Positions 36,732 to 48,195 of a DNA stretch of 64,000 nucleotides are shown one piece after another. Source of the stretch: Methylobacterium sp. (GTDB lineage: Bacteria > Pseudomonadota > Alphaproteobacteria > Rhizobiales > Beijerinckiaceae). Below the pieces are notes generated by a model. It worked only from the letters and a program-made list of their open reading frames with translations, was not told where the DNA came from and did not search any database. The stretch is taken from contig JADCCN010000011.1 in assembly GCA_020252645.1 (NCBI GenBank), forward strand, positions 17,546 through 81,545, given 5' to 3'. The position numbers and the translations under genes were made by a program. Position 1 is the stretch's first letter; the number at the start of each line of letters is the position of its first letter.

Positions 36732-39698
36732 ATGCTGATCAAGCGCAAGGAAGGTCAGGCGCCGCGCGGCGCATTCCTCTCCGCCCTCAACGGCCTCGGT
36801 GCCGAGCGGCTGGATCGCCGTTCGTTCCTGCGGCGCTCCGGCCTCGCGGCCGGCGGCCTCGCGGCTCTCGGCTCCCTGTCCGTCGGCACGGTGCGGGAGG
36901 CCAGGGCGAAGATGCCGGTTGCCGGCAAGCCGGTGGAAGTCAAGACCAACATCTGCACCCATTGCTCGGTGGGCTGCACGGTGAAGGCCGAGGTGCAGGA
37001 AGGCGTCTGGGTCGGGCAGGAGCCCGCCTGGGACAGCCCTATCAACCGCGGCACGCATTGCGCCAAGGGCGCGGCGGTGCGCGAGCTTGTGAAGGGCGAG
37101 CGTCGCATCAAATACCCGATGAAGCTCGTCAACGGCGAGTGGCAGCGCATTTCCTGGCAGCAGGCCTTCGACGAGATTTCGAAGAAGATGCTGGAAATCC
37201 GCCAGGCTTCGGGCTCTGATTCGGTGTGGTTCCTCGGCTCGGCGAAGTTCTCGAACGAGGGCGCCTACCTGTTCCGCAAGTTCGCCGCCTATTGGGGCAC
37301 CAACAACGTCGATCACCAGGCCCGCATCTGCCACTCCACCACGGTGGCCGGTGTGGCGAACACCTGGGGCTATGGCGCGCAGACCAACTCCTACAACGAT
37401 ATCCGCAATGCCAAGACCATGATCATCATGGGCGGCAACCCGGCGGAAGCGCATCCGGTCTCGCTCCAGCACGTCCTCTCCGGCAAGGAGATCAACCGTG
37501 CGAACATGATCGTGATCGACCCGCGCATGACCCGCACGGCCGCCCATGCGACCGAGTATGTCCGCATGCGTCCGGGCACGGATATCCCGGTCGTCTGGGG
37601 CATGCTGCACCACATCTTCAAGAACGGCTGGGAAGACAAGAAGTTCATCGAAAGCCGTGTCTACGGCATGGATATGGTCAGGAAGGAATGCGAGAAGTGG
37701 ACGCCGGCAGAAGTCGAGCGGGTCACCGGCATTCCCGGCGCCCAGCTCGAGAAGGTCGCCAAGACCTTCGCGCTCGAGAAGCCGGCGACCCTCATCTGGT
37801 GCATGGGCGCCACGCAGAAGACCGTCGGCACGGCCAATGTCCGCGCCTTCTGCACCTTGCTGCTCGCCACGGGTAACGTGGGTTCGGCCGGCACGGGTGC
37901 CAACATCTTCCGTGGCCACTGCAACGTGCAGGGGGCGACCGACCTCGGCCTCGATGTCACGACGCTTCCGCTCTATTACGGCCTCGATGCCGGTGCCTGG
38001 GGGCATTGGGCGCGCGTGTGGGAAACGCCGGTGGATTGGTTCCGCGGCCGGTTCGACACCATCAAGGCGGCGGATGGCAAGGATGTCTCCACCATGGAGA
38101 CGCCGGGCATCACCTCGACGCGCTGGTTCGATGCAGCCCTCCTGCCGAAGGATCAGGTGGGCCAGAAGGACAATGTGAAGGGCATCGTGGTCTTCGGCCA
38201 TGGCGGCAACACCGTCACCCGCATGCCGGAAATGACCAAGGGGCTCGAGAAGCTCGATTTGGTGGTGGTTGCCGACCCGCATCCCACCACCTTCGCGCAT
38301 ATCTCGAACCGCAAGAACGGCACCTACCTGCTGCCGATCTGCACGCAGTTCGAATGCTCGGGCTCGCGCACGGCTTCCAACCGCTCCATCCAGTGGGGCG
38401 AGAAGGTGGTCGATCCGATCTTCGAGAGCGCGAATGATTACTGGGTCATTCACCAGCTCGCCCAGAAGCTTGGCTTCGCCGACCAGATGTTCAAGAACAT
38501 CAAGATGGTGAAGGGCAAGTATGGCGAGGAGCCGGAGCCCGAATCCATCCTCCGCGAGATCAATCGCGGCGGCTGGTCGGCTGGCTATTGCGGCCAGTCG
38601 CCGGAGCGCCTGAAGGCGCATATGAAGCACCAGGACAAGTTTGATCTCGTCACGCTGCGCGCGCCGAAGGATGCGCCGGAAGTGGGCGGCGACTTCTACG
38701 GCCTGCCCTGGCCGTGCTGGGGCACGCCGGAATATCGTCACCCCGGCACGCATATTCTCTACAACACCAATGTGCATGTGAAGGATGGCGGCGGCACCTT
38801 CCGCGCCCGCTTCGGCGTGGAATTCGAGGAGCCGCAGGCCGATGGCTCGAAGAAGAAGATCAACCTGCTTTCGGAAGGCTCGTATTCCGAAGGCTCGGAG
38901 ATCAAGGATGGCTACCCGCAGTTCACCCTTGGCGTGCTGAAGCGCCTCGGCTGGGACAAGGACCTCACGGAAGCGGAGCTTTCGGTCATCAACCGCATCG
39001 GCGGCAACAACCCGGATAACGTCTCGTGGTCGATCGACCTCTCGGGCGGCATCCAGCGCGTGGCCCTCGAGCATGGCTGCATCCCGTTCGGCAACGGCAA
39101 GGCCCGCGTGAATGCGTGGAACCTGCCGGATCCGATCCCGGTGCACCGCGAGCCGATCTACACGCCGCGCACCGACCTCGTGGCGCAATACCCGACGCGT
39201 CCGGATTTCCGCCAGTTCCGCGTGCCGAATATCGGCTTCACGGTGCAGAAGGCGGCGGTGGACAAGGGGATCGCGAAGGAATTCCCGATCATCCTCTCCT
39301 CGGGGCGTCTCGTGGAATACGAGGGCGGCGGCGAAGAGACCCGCTCCAACCCCTGGCTCGCCGAGCTGCAGCAGGACATGTTCGTCGAGATCAATCCGGC
39401 GGACGCGGCCGAGCGCGGCATCCGTGATGGCGGCTGGGTCTGGGTCACCGGTGCCGAGAACAATTCGAAAGCCCGCATGAAGGCGCTTGTCACCGAGCGT
39501 GTGGGCAAGGGCGTCGCCTGGATGCCGTTCCACTTCGGTGGGTGGTTCCAGGGCGAGGACCAGCGCGCGAAATACCCCAAGGGAACGGATCCCTATGTCT
39601 TGGGCGAAAGCGTGAACACAGTGACGACCTATGGCTATGATCCCGTCACCGGGATGCAGGAAACCAAGGTCACGCTCTGCCAGATCCGTGCGGCGTAA
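36732..39698 (+). CDS. fdhA: Formate dehydrogenase alpha subunit (Mo/W bis-MGD, cysteine form)
   Basis: Catalytic subunit oxidising formate to CO2 in the periplasm, 988 residues. Tat signal LDRRSFLRRSGLAAGG lies at residues 27-42. The [4Fe-4S] motif CTHCSVGCTVKAEV starts near residue 75 and ends with HCAKGA. The metal ligand is Cys200 (ARICHSTTVAGV, codon TGC), the place of selenocysteine in E. coli FdnG, so no UGA recoding is needed. The C-terminal molybdopterin-dinucleotide domain includes RGIRDGGWVWVTGAENNSKA. Gene order fdhX-A-B-C with 10-16 base gaps shows one operon. Confidence 0.95.
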   Translation: MLIKRKEGQAPRGAFLSALNGLGAERLDRRSFLRRSGLAAGGLAALGSLSVGTVREARAKMPVAGKPVEVKTNICTHCSVGCTVKAEVQEGVWVGQEPAWDSPINRGTHCAKGAAVRELVKGERRIKYPMKLVNGEWQRISWQQAFDEISKKMLEIRQASGSDSVWFLGSAKFSNEGAYLFRKFAAYWGTNNVDHQARICHSTTVAGVANTWGYGAQTNSYNDIRNAKTMIIMGGNPAEAHPVSLQHVLSGKEINRANMIVIDPRMTRTAAHATEYVRMRPGTDIPVVWGMLHHIFKNGWEDKKFIESRVYGMDMVRKECEKWTPAEVERVTGIPGAQLEKVAKTFALEKPATLIWCMGATQKTVGTANVRAFCTLLLATGNVGSAGTGANIFRGHCNVQGATDLGLDVTTLPLYYGLDAGAWGHWARVWETPVDWFRGRFDTIKAADGKDVSTMETPGITSTRWFDAALLPKDQVGQKDNVKGIVVFGHGGNTVTRMPEMTKGLEKLDLVVVADPHPTTFAHISNRKNGTYLLPICTQFECSGSRTASNRSIQWGEKVVDPIFESANDYWVIHQLAQKLGFADQMFKNIKMVKGKYGEEPEPESILREINRGGWSAGYCGQSPERLKAHMKHQDKFDLVTLRAPKDAPEVGGDFYGLPWPCWGTPEYRHPGTHILYNTNVHVKDGGGTFRARFGVEFEEPQADGSKKKINLLSEGSYSEGSEIKDGYPQFTLGVLKRLGWDKDLTEAELSVINRIGGNNPDNVSWSIDLSGGIQRVALEHGCIPFGNGKARVNAWNLPDPIPVHREPIYTPRTDLVAQYPTRPDFRQFRVPNIGFTVQKAAVDKGIAKEFPIILSSGRLVEYEGGGEETRSNPWLAELQQDMFVEINPADAAERGIRDGGWVWVTGAENNSKARMKALVTERVGKGVAWMPFHFGGWFQGEDQRAKYPKGTDPYVLGESVNTVTTYGYDPVTGMQETKVTLCQIRAA

Positions 39699-39713
39699 GG
39701 GAGGAGAGACACC

Positions 39714-40310
39714 ATGGCTCGCATGAAATTTCTCTGCGACGCGGATCGCTGCATCGAATGCAACGCCTGCGTCACCGCCTGCAAGAACGAGCACGAGGTG
39801 CCCTGGGGCATCAACCGTCGCCGTGTCGTCACCATCAATGACGGCAAGCCCGGTGAACGCTCGGTCTCCATGGCCTGCATGCACTGCACGGATGCGCCCT
39901 GCGCCTCCGTGTGCCCGGTGAGCTGCTTCTACACCACGGCGGATGCGGTGGTGCTGCACTCGAAGGACCTGTGCATCGGCTGCGGCTATTGCTTCTACGC
40001 CTGCCCGTTTGGCGCGCCGCAATATCCCAAGACCGGCAATTTCGGTTCGCGCGGCAAGATGGACAAGTGCACCTACTGCGCCGGCGGGCCGGAGGCGGAC
40101 AATGCCTCGGCCGAACTCGAGAAATATGGCCGCAACCGCCTCGCCGAGGGCAAGCTCCCGCTCTGCGCGGAGATGTGCTCGACCAAGGCCCTGCTGGCCG
40201 GTGATGGTGATATCATTGCCTCCATCTACAAGGAACGTGTCGCGAAGCGCGGCTATGGCTCCGGTGCCTGGGGCTGGAAGGTTGCCTACAAGGAAACCAT
40301 CGCCATCTGA
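39714..40310 (+). CDS. fdhB: Formate dehydrogenase beta subunit (four [4Fe-4S] clusters)
   Basis: Electron-transfer subunit of 198 residues. Ferredoxin motifs are CIECNACVTACKNEH (residues about 14-28), CMHCTDAPCASVCPVSC (about 61-77) and CIGCGYCFYACPFGAPQYP (about 90-108). A last pair is CTYCAGG and CAEMCSTKALLAGD. This gives ligands for four clusters as in FdnH, but the C-terminal membrane anchor of FdnH is missing, so docking must rely on the gamma subunit. It lies 16 bases after fdhA and 79 before fdhC. Confidence 0.94.
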   Translation: MARMKFLCDADRCIECNACVTACKNEHEVPWGINRRRVVTINDGKPGERSVSMACMHCTDAPCASVCPVSCFYTTADAVVLHSKDLCIGCGYCFYACPFGAPQYPKTGNFGSRGKMDKCTYCAGGPEADNASAELEKYGRNRLAEGKLPLCAEMCSTKALLAGDGDIIASIYKERVAKRGYGSGAWGWKVAYKETIAI

Positions 40311-40389
40311 GGCGATGCACGAGCAAGCGTGAGGCGGGGAAACCCGCCTCAACCCGCCGAAAAAAAATCGAACACAAAGGGGGCTTATC

Positions 40390-41406
40390 GTGACGATGTC
40401 CTTTTCTCGTTTCCTGCGCAGCGGCCAGGTCAAGGCCAGTCTGATGGCACTGCTTCTCTCGGCCTTTTTCCTGGCTGCCCCTGCGGCGGCCCAGAGCGTC
40501 AACCCCACCGCCCAATCGGTGAAGGAAGAGCAGCTCATGCAGGCCCTGAAACCTGGCGACCAGATTTCGGGCCGCATCTCCATCCCCGATCCGAAGGCCG
40601 CGAGCCTCATCCAGTCCGGCCGTGACTGGCGCGCCTTCAACCAGGAGACCCTCCACGCGCTGGGCACCTGGTCGTTCCTGGGCATGGTGGTGCTGCTGAT
40701 CGGGTTCTACCTGATGCGCGGCAAGATCCGCATCGAAGCGGGTCCGTCGAACCAGCGCATCCTGCGCTTCAACATGGTCGAGCGCTTTGCCCACTGGCTC
40801 TCTGCCGTCAGCTTCATCATCCTCGCCATCACGGGGGCGAACGTCACCTTCGGCAAGCTGCTGCTGGCCCCGGTGATGGGCCCTGAGGCCTTCGCCGCCT
40901 GGGCGCAATACGCCAAGTATATCCACAACTATGTGGGCTTCGCCTTCATGTTGGGTGTGCTGCTGGTCTTCCTTGTCTGGGTGAAGGACAATCTGCCGAG
41001 CGCGGTGGATCTGCGCTGGTTCGCGGCCGGCGGCGGCCTGCTCTCCAAGGGAAGCCACCCTCCGGCGAAGCGTTTCAATGGCGGGCAGAAAATCGTGTTC
41101 TGGTCGGTCGTGATCGGCGGCTTCCTGCTCTCGCTGTCGGGTTGGTTTCTGCTCTTCCCGTATTCAACCACGCTGGCTGACGTGAAGTGGCACGCGACCA
41201 TCCACGGCGTTACCGCCTACGTGATGATCGCGCTGATGCTGGCACACGCCTATATCGGCTCCATCGGCATGGAGGGCGCTTTCGATGCAATGGGCTCCGG
41301 CGAGGTCGATCTCAACTGGGCCAAGGAGCATCACTCGCTCTGGGTCGAGGAAGAGATGAAGAAGGGCGCGCTGCATCCGCATGCTGCCGGTCAGCCGGCC
41401 GAATAA
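40390..41406 (+). CDS. fdhC: Formate dehydrogenase gamma subunit (cytochrome b556)
   Basis: Membrane cytochrome b of 338 residues passing electrons to quinone. It has a cleavable-looking signal (SLMALLLSAFFLAAPAAAQS, residues about 18-37) and an extra periplasmic stretch with one added membrane segment before the conserved core. The core starts NMVERFAHWLSAVSFIILAI (about 130-149), with haem ligands in the usual four-helix arrangement (ATIHGVTAYVMIALMLAHAY). It is longer than E. coli FdnI, but this length is normal for the alphaproteobacterial type. GTG 40390 follows AAAGGGGG; ATG 40396 is the alternative. A terminator follows. Confidence 0.92.
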   Translation: MTMSFSRFLRSGQVKASLMALLLSAFFLAAPAAAQSVNPTAQSVKEEQLMQALKPGDQISGRISIPDPKAASLIQSGRDWRAFNQETLHALGTWSFLGMVVLLIGFYLMRGKIRIEAGPSNQRILRFNMVERFAHWLSAVSFIILAITGANVTFGKLLLAPVMGPEAFAAWAQYAKYIHNYVGFAFMLGVLLVFLVWVKDNLPSAVDLRWFAAGGGLLSKGSHPPAKRFNGGQKIVFWSVVIGGFLLSLSGWFLLFPYSTTLADVKWHATIHGVTAYVMIALMLAHAYIGSIGMEGAFDAMGSGEVDLNWAKEHHSLWVEEEMKKGALHPHAAGQPAE

Positions 41407-41431
41407 CGGCCATGCACGGCTGAAGTCTTGA

Positions 41432-41460
41432 AAAGGGCGCGCCAGCGCCCTTTCTTTTTT
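41432..41460 (+). terminator. Rho-independent terminator after fdhC
   Basis: A perfect 9-bp stem AAAGGGCGC (41432-41440) and GCGCCCTTT (41445-41453) with a GCCA loop is followed by CTTTTTT. It ends the fdh operon. The mobB gene starts 23 bases later, so the cofactor genes need read-through or their own promoter. Confidence 0.9.
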
Positions 41461-41482
41461 CTGGCAGCGGAAGGGGACGACA

Positions 41483-42001
41483 TTGCGGGTGATCGGATTG
41501 GCGGGGTGGAGCGGCGCGGGCAAGACCACGCTTGTGTCGAAACTCATCCCCGCTCTCGTGCAGCGGGGCTATCGTGTCTCCACCGTGAAGCATGCCCACC
41601 ACAGCCTCGAGATCGACCAGCCGGGCAAGGACAGCCACACGCATCGCCAGGTGGGGGCCACCGAGGTGCTGGTCTCTTCCGCGAACCGTTTTGCGCTGAT
41701 CCATGAATTGCGCGACGAGCCGGAATTCGCGCTGCGGCAATTGCTGGCGCGGCTCGGCCCGGCGGATCTCGTGCTGGTCGAAGGGTTCAAGCGGGAGACC
41801 CATCCGAAGATCGAGGTTTTCCGTGCCGCCAATGGCCGGGAGCCGCTGCATCCCGATGATCCGATGATCCGCGCCATCGCCACGGATGCGCCCTTCCCCG
41901 ATGCGTGCCTGCCACAGGTGCATCTCGATAACATCCCGGCCATCGCCGAGCTCGCGATTCGCTTCGCGGTGCCGCGCGACGAACTCCTCGCCGGGGGCTG
42001 A
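41483..42001 (+). CDS. mobB: Molybdopterin-guanine dinucleotide biosynthesis adaptor MobB
   Basis: A 172-residue GTP-binding protein that supports MobA in adding GMP to molybdopterin. The P-loop is GLAGWSGAGKTTLVSKLIPA (residues 5-24), followed by the MobB-specific VSTVKHAHHSLEIDQPGKDS, and Walker B-like PADLVLVEGFKRE. The start is TTG 41483, 6 bases after AAGGGG; no ATG fits the homology. It precedes moeA by three bases and lies directly after the formate dehydrogenase operon that needs the cofactor. Confidence 0.94.
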   Translation: MRVIGLAGWSGAGKTTLVSKLIPALVQRGYRVSTVKHAHHSLEIDQPGKDSHTHRQVGATEVLVSSANRFALIHELRDEPEFALRQLLARLGPADLVLVEGFKRETHPKIEVFRAANGREPLHPDDPMIRAIATDAPFPDACLPQVHLDNIPAIAELAIRFAVPRDELLAGG

Positions 42002-42004
42002 GCC

Positions 42005-43264
42005 ATGGCGCAACTCAGCCCGGATTCCTTTGCCTTCGGCGGCAGGCTGCGCCGCCTCGATGATGCGCTGGACGATCTTTCGATCCGCCTGGCGGGCCTC
42101 GGCGAAACCGAAACCGTGCCGGTGATGCAGGCCATGGGCCGGGTGCTGGCGCATGAGGGGCGGACGCCCTTCGCGATCCCCGATTTCGACAACTCCGCCG
42201 TCGATGGCTATGCCGTCCGCTTCGCGGATCTCGCGGTATCCGGCGAAACGCATCTGCCGGTTTCGCTGCGCGTTCCCGCGGGGCTGATCGGGGTGCCGCG
42301 GCTGCCCTCGGGCTCGGCTGCGCGCATCTTCACCGGCGCGATGATGCCTGCCGGGGCCGATACCGTGTTCATGCAGGAGGATGTTCGCGCCGAAGGCGAC
42401 ATGGTCATCCTGCCGCCGGGGCTGAAGCTCGGCTCCAACCGGCGCTTTGCCGGCGAGGATTTTGCGAAAGGCGCTGCCGTGGTGCCGGCCGGCACGCGGC
42501 TGAAGCCGCAGCATCTTGCGGGCCTCGCGGCCGCTGGCCGGGCGTTGGTCGCCGTGCGACGGCGGCTCCGTGTGGCGATTTTCTCCACAGGCAACGAGAT
42601 CCGTGAGCCGGCTCCGGAAGCGCCCGAGCCCGGCTGCCAATATGATGCGAACCGCGCGATGCTCGCGGGGCTGCTCGCGGCGCGCGGCATGGAGATCACC
42701 GATCTCGGCATCCTGCCGGATGATCCCGGCATCATGGTGCGGGCGCTCAAGGATGCCGCGAAGGCCAATGATGCCATTCTCACTTCCGGCGGCGTCTCCA
42801 CCGGCGAGGAAGACCACGTGAAGGCCGCCATCGAAGCGGCGGGCCGGCTCGATTTCTGGCGTCTTGCCATCAAGCCGGGGCGTCCCGTCGCCATGGGCAC
42901 ATTGGATGGCACGCCTTTCCTGGGCATGCCGGGCAATCCGGCCGCGGTGTTCATCACCTTCCTGCGTTTCGTGGGGCCGGTGCTCGACCTGCTGGCCGGC
43001 GCGAAACCGCTGCGGCCCGCGCCCATCCCCGTGACGAGCGGCTTCGATTACCGCAAGAAGGCAGACCGGCGCGAATATGTCCGCGTCAGCCTCGCGGCCG
43101 GAGCAGGCATTTCCATGGTGGCGCAAAGATTTCCGAAGGATGGCGCCGCGCTGATCTCATCGCTCATCGCGGCGGATGCCCTGGCGGAACTGCCGGAGGA
43201 TGTCACAACAATCAGAGCGGGAGAGACGATCCACGTCCTCCCGCTCGCAGGTCTGCTGAGCTGA
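42005..43264 (+). CDS. moeA: Molybdopterin molybdenumtransferase MoeA
   Basis: Inserts molybdate into adenylated molybdopterin. The 419-residue chain shows the family motifs AIPDFDNSAVDGYAVRFADL (residues about 58-77), ARIFTGAMMPAGADTVFMQE, FSTGNEIREPAP and TSGGVSTGEEDHVKAAIEAA, with the C-terminal domain IV ending IRAGETIHVLPLAGLLS. Full length compared with E. coli MoeA (411). It follows mobB by three bases on the same strand. It serves both the formate dehydrogenase and the xanthine dehydrogenase of this window. Confidence 0.95.
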   Translation: MAQLSPDSFAFGGRLRRLDDALDDLSIRLAGLGETETVPVMQAMGRVLAHEGRTPFAIPDFDNSAVDGYAVRFADLAVSGETHLPVSLRVPAGLIGVPRLPSGSAARIFTGAMMPAGADTVFMQEDVRAEGDMVILPPGLKLGSNRRFAGEDFAKGAAVVPAGTRLKPQHLAGLAAAGRALVAVRRRLRVAIFSTGNEIREPAPEAPEPGCQYDANRAMLAGLLAARGMEITDLGILPDDPGIMVRALKDAAKANDAILTSGGVSTGEEDHVKAAIEAAGRLDFWRLAIKPGRPVAMGTLDGTPFLGMPGNPAAVFITFLRFVGPVLDLLAGAKPLRPAPIPVTSGFDYRKKADRREYVRVSLAAGAGISMVAQRFPKDGAALISSLIAADALAELPEDVTTIRAGETIHVLPLAGLLS

Positions 43265-43301
43265 AATCAGCGGGGCAGGGCGGGCGATGCCCGCGCCCGG
43301 C

Positions 43302-46278
<2,977 letters not shown>

Positions 46279-46316
46279 GAGCGGTCGATCTGATCGAGTG
46301 AGATCGGCAACCGCTC
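46279..46316. repeat. Palindromic unit preceding repeat copy C
   Basis: Arms GAGCGGTCGATCT (46279-46291) and AGATCG-GCA-ACCGCTC (46301-46316) pair over 13 bp with a three-base bulge. It begins right after the TGA of the reductase and runs directly into the two-hairpin repeat, making a mosaic as at 10492-10633. It may act as the reductase transcript end. Confidence 0.6.
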
Positions 46317-46317
46317 A

Positions 46318-46420
46318 AGAGCATGATGTGTTCAGACGGAAGCACATCATGCTCTTATCTTATTGTTATCGCATGCTTTTTTGTGAAAAACTGGATTCCA
46401 CTTTTTCACAGCATGCTCTA
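46318..46420 (-). repeat. Two-hairpin interspersed repeat, copy C (reverse orientation)
   Basis: The same 102-bp element as at 10530, inverted: on the plus strand hairpin 2 (AGAGCATGATGTGTTCAG to CATCATGCTCT) comes first, then the spacer, then hairpin 1 ending CACAGCATGCTCTAG. It differs from copy A at a few positions, such as the spacer TTATTGTTATC and CTGGATTCC in hairpin 1. The outer TAG on the minus strand is the stop codon of the YbaK-like gene. Confidence 0.9.
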
Positions 46421-46981
46421 GCGTGAGGAATCGATCCTGGCGATGCGCGCCGCAATCGCGCTTGCGAGGATTCCGGTCGGCACGGACATGATCAGGTCCG
46501 GGCAGCCGGCCATGCACCAGACGCGCCCGAGTTCGACGAGGGTCTGGTCCATGATGATCGGCAGTCGCCGGGCCAGCGAGAAAGGCGGCAGGCATTCGGG
46601 CGGAAAACCGGTGATGCGCTCGGTCGTGGCGGCGTCAACCCGCTCCAGCACTTCCCCGACGATCTGCGCCAGCGCGCGTTCGTCCACATTCGTCGTGGCG
46701 GAAGCCAGCACGAGCATGGGCTTCCTGGTCGCCTTGCCCCGGAAGACAAGGCCACGTGCCAGCGCGCCGGGTTCCGTGCCGCAGGCCGTCGCGATGCTCT
46801 CTGGATCAACGGCCTTGGACGGCAATCGTCTCAGGGAGTAGGGAATGCCAGCCAGCATGGCCGTGTCGATCACGCGGCGAACCGCAACGGGAAGCTCTTC
46901 CAGAGCGACTTCCGCGGCAGCGGCTGCCGGCGTTGCATCCATGCCCGTGAAATTGGTCGATAATGCCCGAGTAAAAGTCAT
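46418..46981 (-). CDS. YbaK/EbsC-family aminoacyl-tRNA deacylase
   Basis: A protein of about 187 residues of the YbaK/ProX fold, which hydrolyses mischarged tRNAs in trans. Typical blocks are TEPGALARGLVFRGKATRKP, MLVLASATTNVDERALAQIV and ITGFPPECLPPFSLARRLPI, then IIMDQTLVELGRVWCMAGCP. The conserved lysine of the family appears to be shifted within KATRKP, so activity is not certain. ATG 46981 has GGGAG 9 bases upstream; ATG 46942 would give a more standard length. Its stop TAG is supplied by the edge of repeat copy C. Confidence 0.83.
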   Translation of the reverse strand: MTFTRALSTNFTGMDATPAAAAAEVALEELPVAVRRVIDTAMLAGIPYSLRRLPSKAVDPESIATACGTEPGALARGLVFRGKATRKPMLVLASATTNVDERALAQIVGEVLERVDAATTERITGFPPECLPPFSLARRLPIIMDQTLVELGRVWCMAGCPDLIMSVPTGILASAIAARIARIDSSR

Positions 46982-47040
46982 GCACGCAAACTCCCGGCCC
47001 GCAGGGAGAGTGCATGTCATTCGTTAATCCATCGTTTTCC

Positions 47041-47142
47041 AGAGCAGTTTCCGATCAGGTGGATACCGGTGGATCGAAGAAAATGCGATCAACAACAATA
47101 ATGATCGGGTGATCTCATTCATCCGGGTCGATTTTCGCTCTA
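47041..47142 (-). repeat. Diverged two-part mosaic element (TAGAGC-ended)
   Basis: About 100 bp bounded by AGAGCAG at 47041 and GCTCTA at 47137-47142. The left half (CCGATCAGGTGGATACCGGT, then GGATCGAAGAAAATGCGATC) is a known-looking RIME-type palindrome. The middle AACAACAATAATGATC resembles the AT-rich spacer of the 102-bp repeat. On the minus strand the TAGAGC end forms the stop codon of the phosphoesterase. Overall length and layout match the 102-bp repeat although the sequence differs. Confidence 0.6.
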
Positions 47143-48045
47143 CAGGGTCAGCAACCCGACACGGGACACGATCCGGCTGTCGAGAGCGATCCCTCGCCTT
47201 TCGACATGCACGGCCCGTTCGGAGCCCGGCACAATCCGCATCAGATTATACTCCGCCAGATGCTGGGCCGTGCCTGGAACGGCAGATGCCGAACCCACGC
47301 CCACAACCGGGATTTGCACGCGAGGCCCGGCAATTCTCTGCACCGAGAAATGATGATTATGCCCGTGGAGCACCAGTTCGGCCCCATGCTTGCCGAGAAC
47401 CTGTTCAAAGCGCAGGGCATCGGTGAGGCCGCGCCCGAATTTCACCCCCCGCGTCACCGGAGGATGGTGCAGCATCACAACCCGGAACAGACGCTGGCGG
47501 CCGGTTTCCTCCAGAAGGCGCCCGAGCTTGTCGCCCTGCTCCGCCCCCATGGTTCCGGTGGCGAAGAACGGCACCGTGGGCACCCCGGTATTCACGCCAA
47601 TGAATGCCACATGATGTCGCACTCGAAGATAGGGGAAGCGCTCCGCCAGCGGCTTCTTCCTGGGCGATTGGTCGCCATCGGAGCACATGAAGGGCGCGAA
47701 GACCTCATCCATCGCCGGCAGGGAGCCGCGCACATAGGCATCGTGATTGCCGGGTATGACGCTGACATCCGTTCCGCTGCCGAGGGTTTCGACCATGCGC
47801 GCCGCGACCGGAAATTCCGGCGGGTAGCCGACATTCACGAGGTCGCCCGTCAGCGCGATATGGTCGGGCTTGTGCTGGCGTATATCGGCGATGATGGCTT
47901 CGAGCACGGCCATGCTGTGGATGGTGGCGCGGGCGCGATGCCAGTTCAGCACACCGGTGAGGCGCTTGTTCGCCATCGCCCGGAAAGGCATGGCGGGCAG
48001 AGGACCGATATGGGGATCGGAGAGATGAGCCAGCAGAAGGGTCAC
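47140..48045 (-). CDS. Metallophosphoesterase (calcineurin-like)
   Basis: A 301-residue two-metal phosphoesterase with the full set of ligands: LAHLSDPHIG (residues about 5-14), LTGDLVNVGY, VIPGNHDAYV, VMLHHPP and LHGHNHHF. It resembles cyclic-nucleotide phosphodiesterase/UDP-diacylglucosamine hydrolase-like enzymes, but the substrate cannot be set. GTG 48045 starts the homologous part (TLLLAHLSDPHIG); an upstream ATG at 48114 would add an Arg-rich stretch without homology. Its TAG stop comes from a repeat terminus. It is divergent from the GNAT gene. Confidence 0.88.
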   Translation of the reverse strand: MTLLLAHLSDPHIGPLPAMPFRAMANKRLTGVLNWHRARATIHSMAVLEAIIADIRQHKPDHIALTGDLVNVGYPPEFPVAARMVETLGSGTDVSVIPGNHDAYVRGSLPAMDEVFAPFMCSDGDQSPRKKPLAERFPYLRVRHHVAFIGVNTGVPTVPFFATGTMGAEQGDKLGRLLEETGRQRLFRVVMLHHPPVTRGVKFGRGLTDALRFEQVLGKHGAELVLHGHNHHFSVQRIAGPRVQIPVVGVGSASAVPGTAQHLAEYNLMRIVPGSERAVHVERRGIALDSRIVSRVGLLTL

Positions 48046-48195
48046 GGCGCGCCTGTCTCGCCCTCGGCCGACAAGGCGGGGCGCTTCGGGACCGTCTCGT
48101 ATGATGCGGCGCATGCGTCAAGAGGCGAAACGCCGCCACTGCCCGCCTTCCGGCATCGCTTGACTTTCGCGCCATGGCGGTGGAAGCGCGAGGGC

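Noticed and set aside
37323..37331. Possible selenocysteine in the formate dehydrogenase alpha subunit
   Set aside because: The active-site codon is TGC (Cys200) in ARICHSTTVAG, and there is no in-frame TGA.
40311..40389. Regulatory RNA between fdhB and fdhC
   Set aside because: The 79-base gap shows GGCGGG/CCCGCC complementarity and a run of A, but nothing matching a known riboswitch, and it could be plain spacer.
36384..40685. A 1433-codon open frame on the minus strand opposite the formate dehydrogenase genes
   Set aside because: It is a mirror of the GC-rich coding strand, has no recognisable domain, and the plus strand holds clear fdh genes. The same applies to other long minus- or plus-strand frames opposite real genes, for example 2235-4136 and 17403-19211.
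47041..47142. A further copy of the 102-bp repeat
   Set aside because: Length and ends agree, but the hairpin sequences differ too much, so it is listed as a separate, diverged mosaic.
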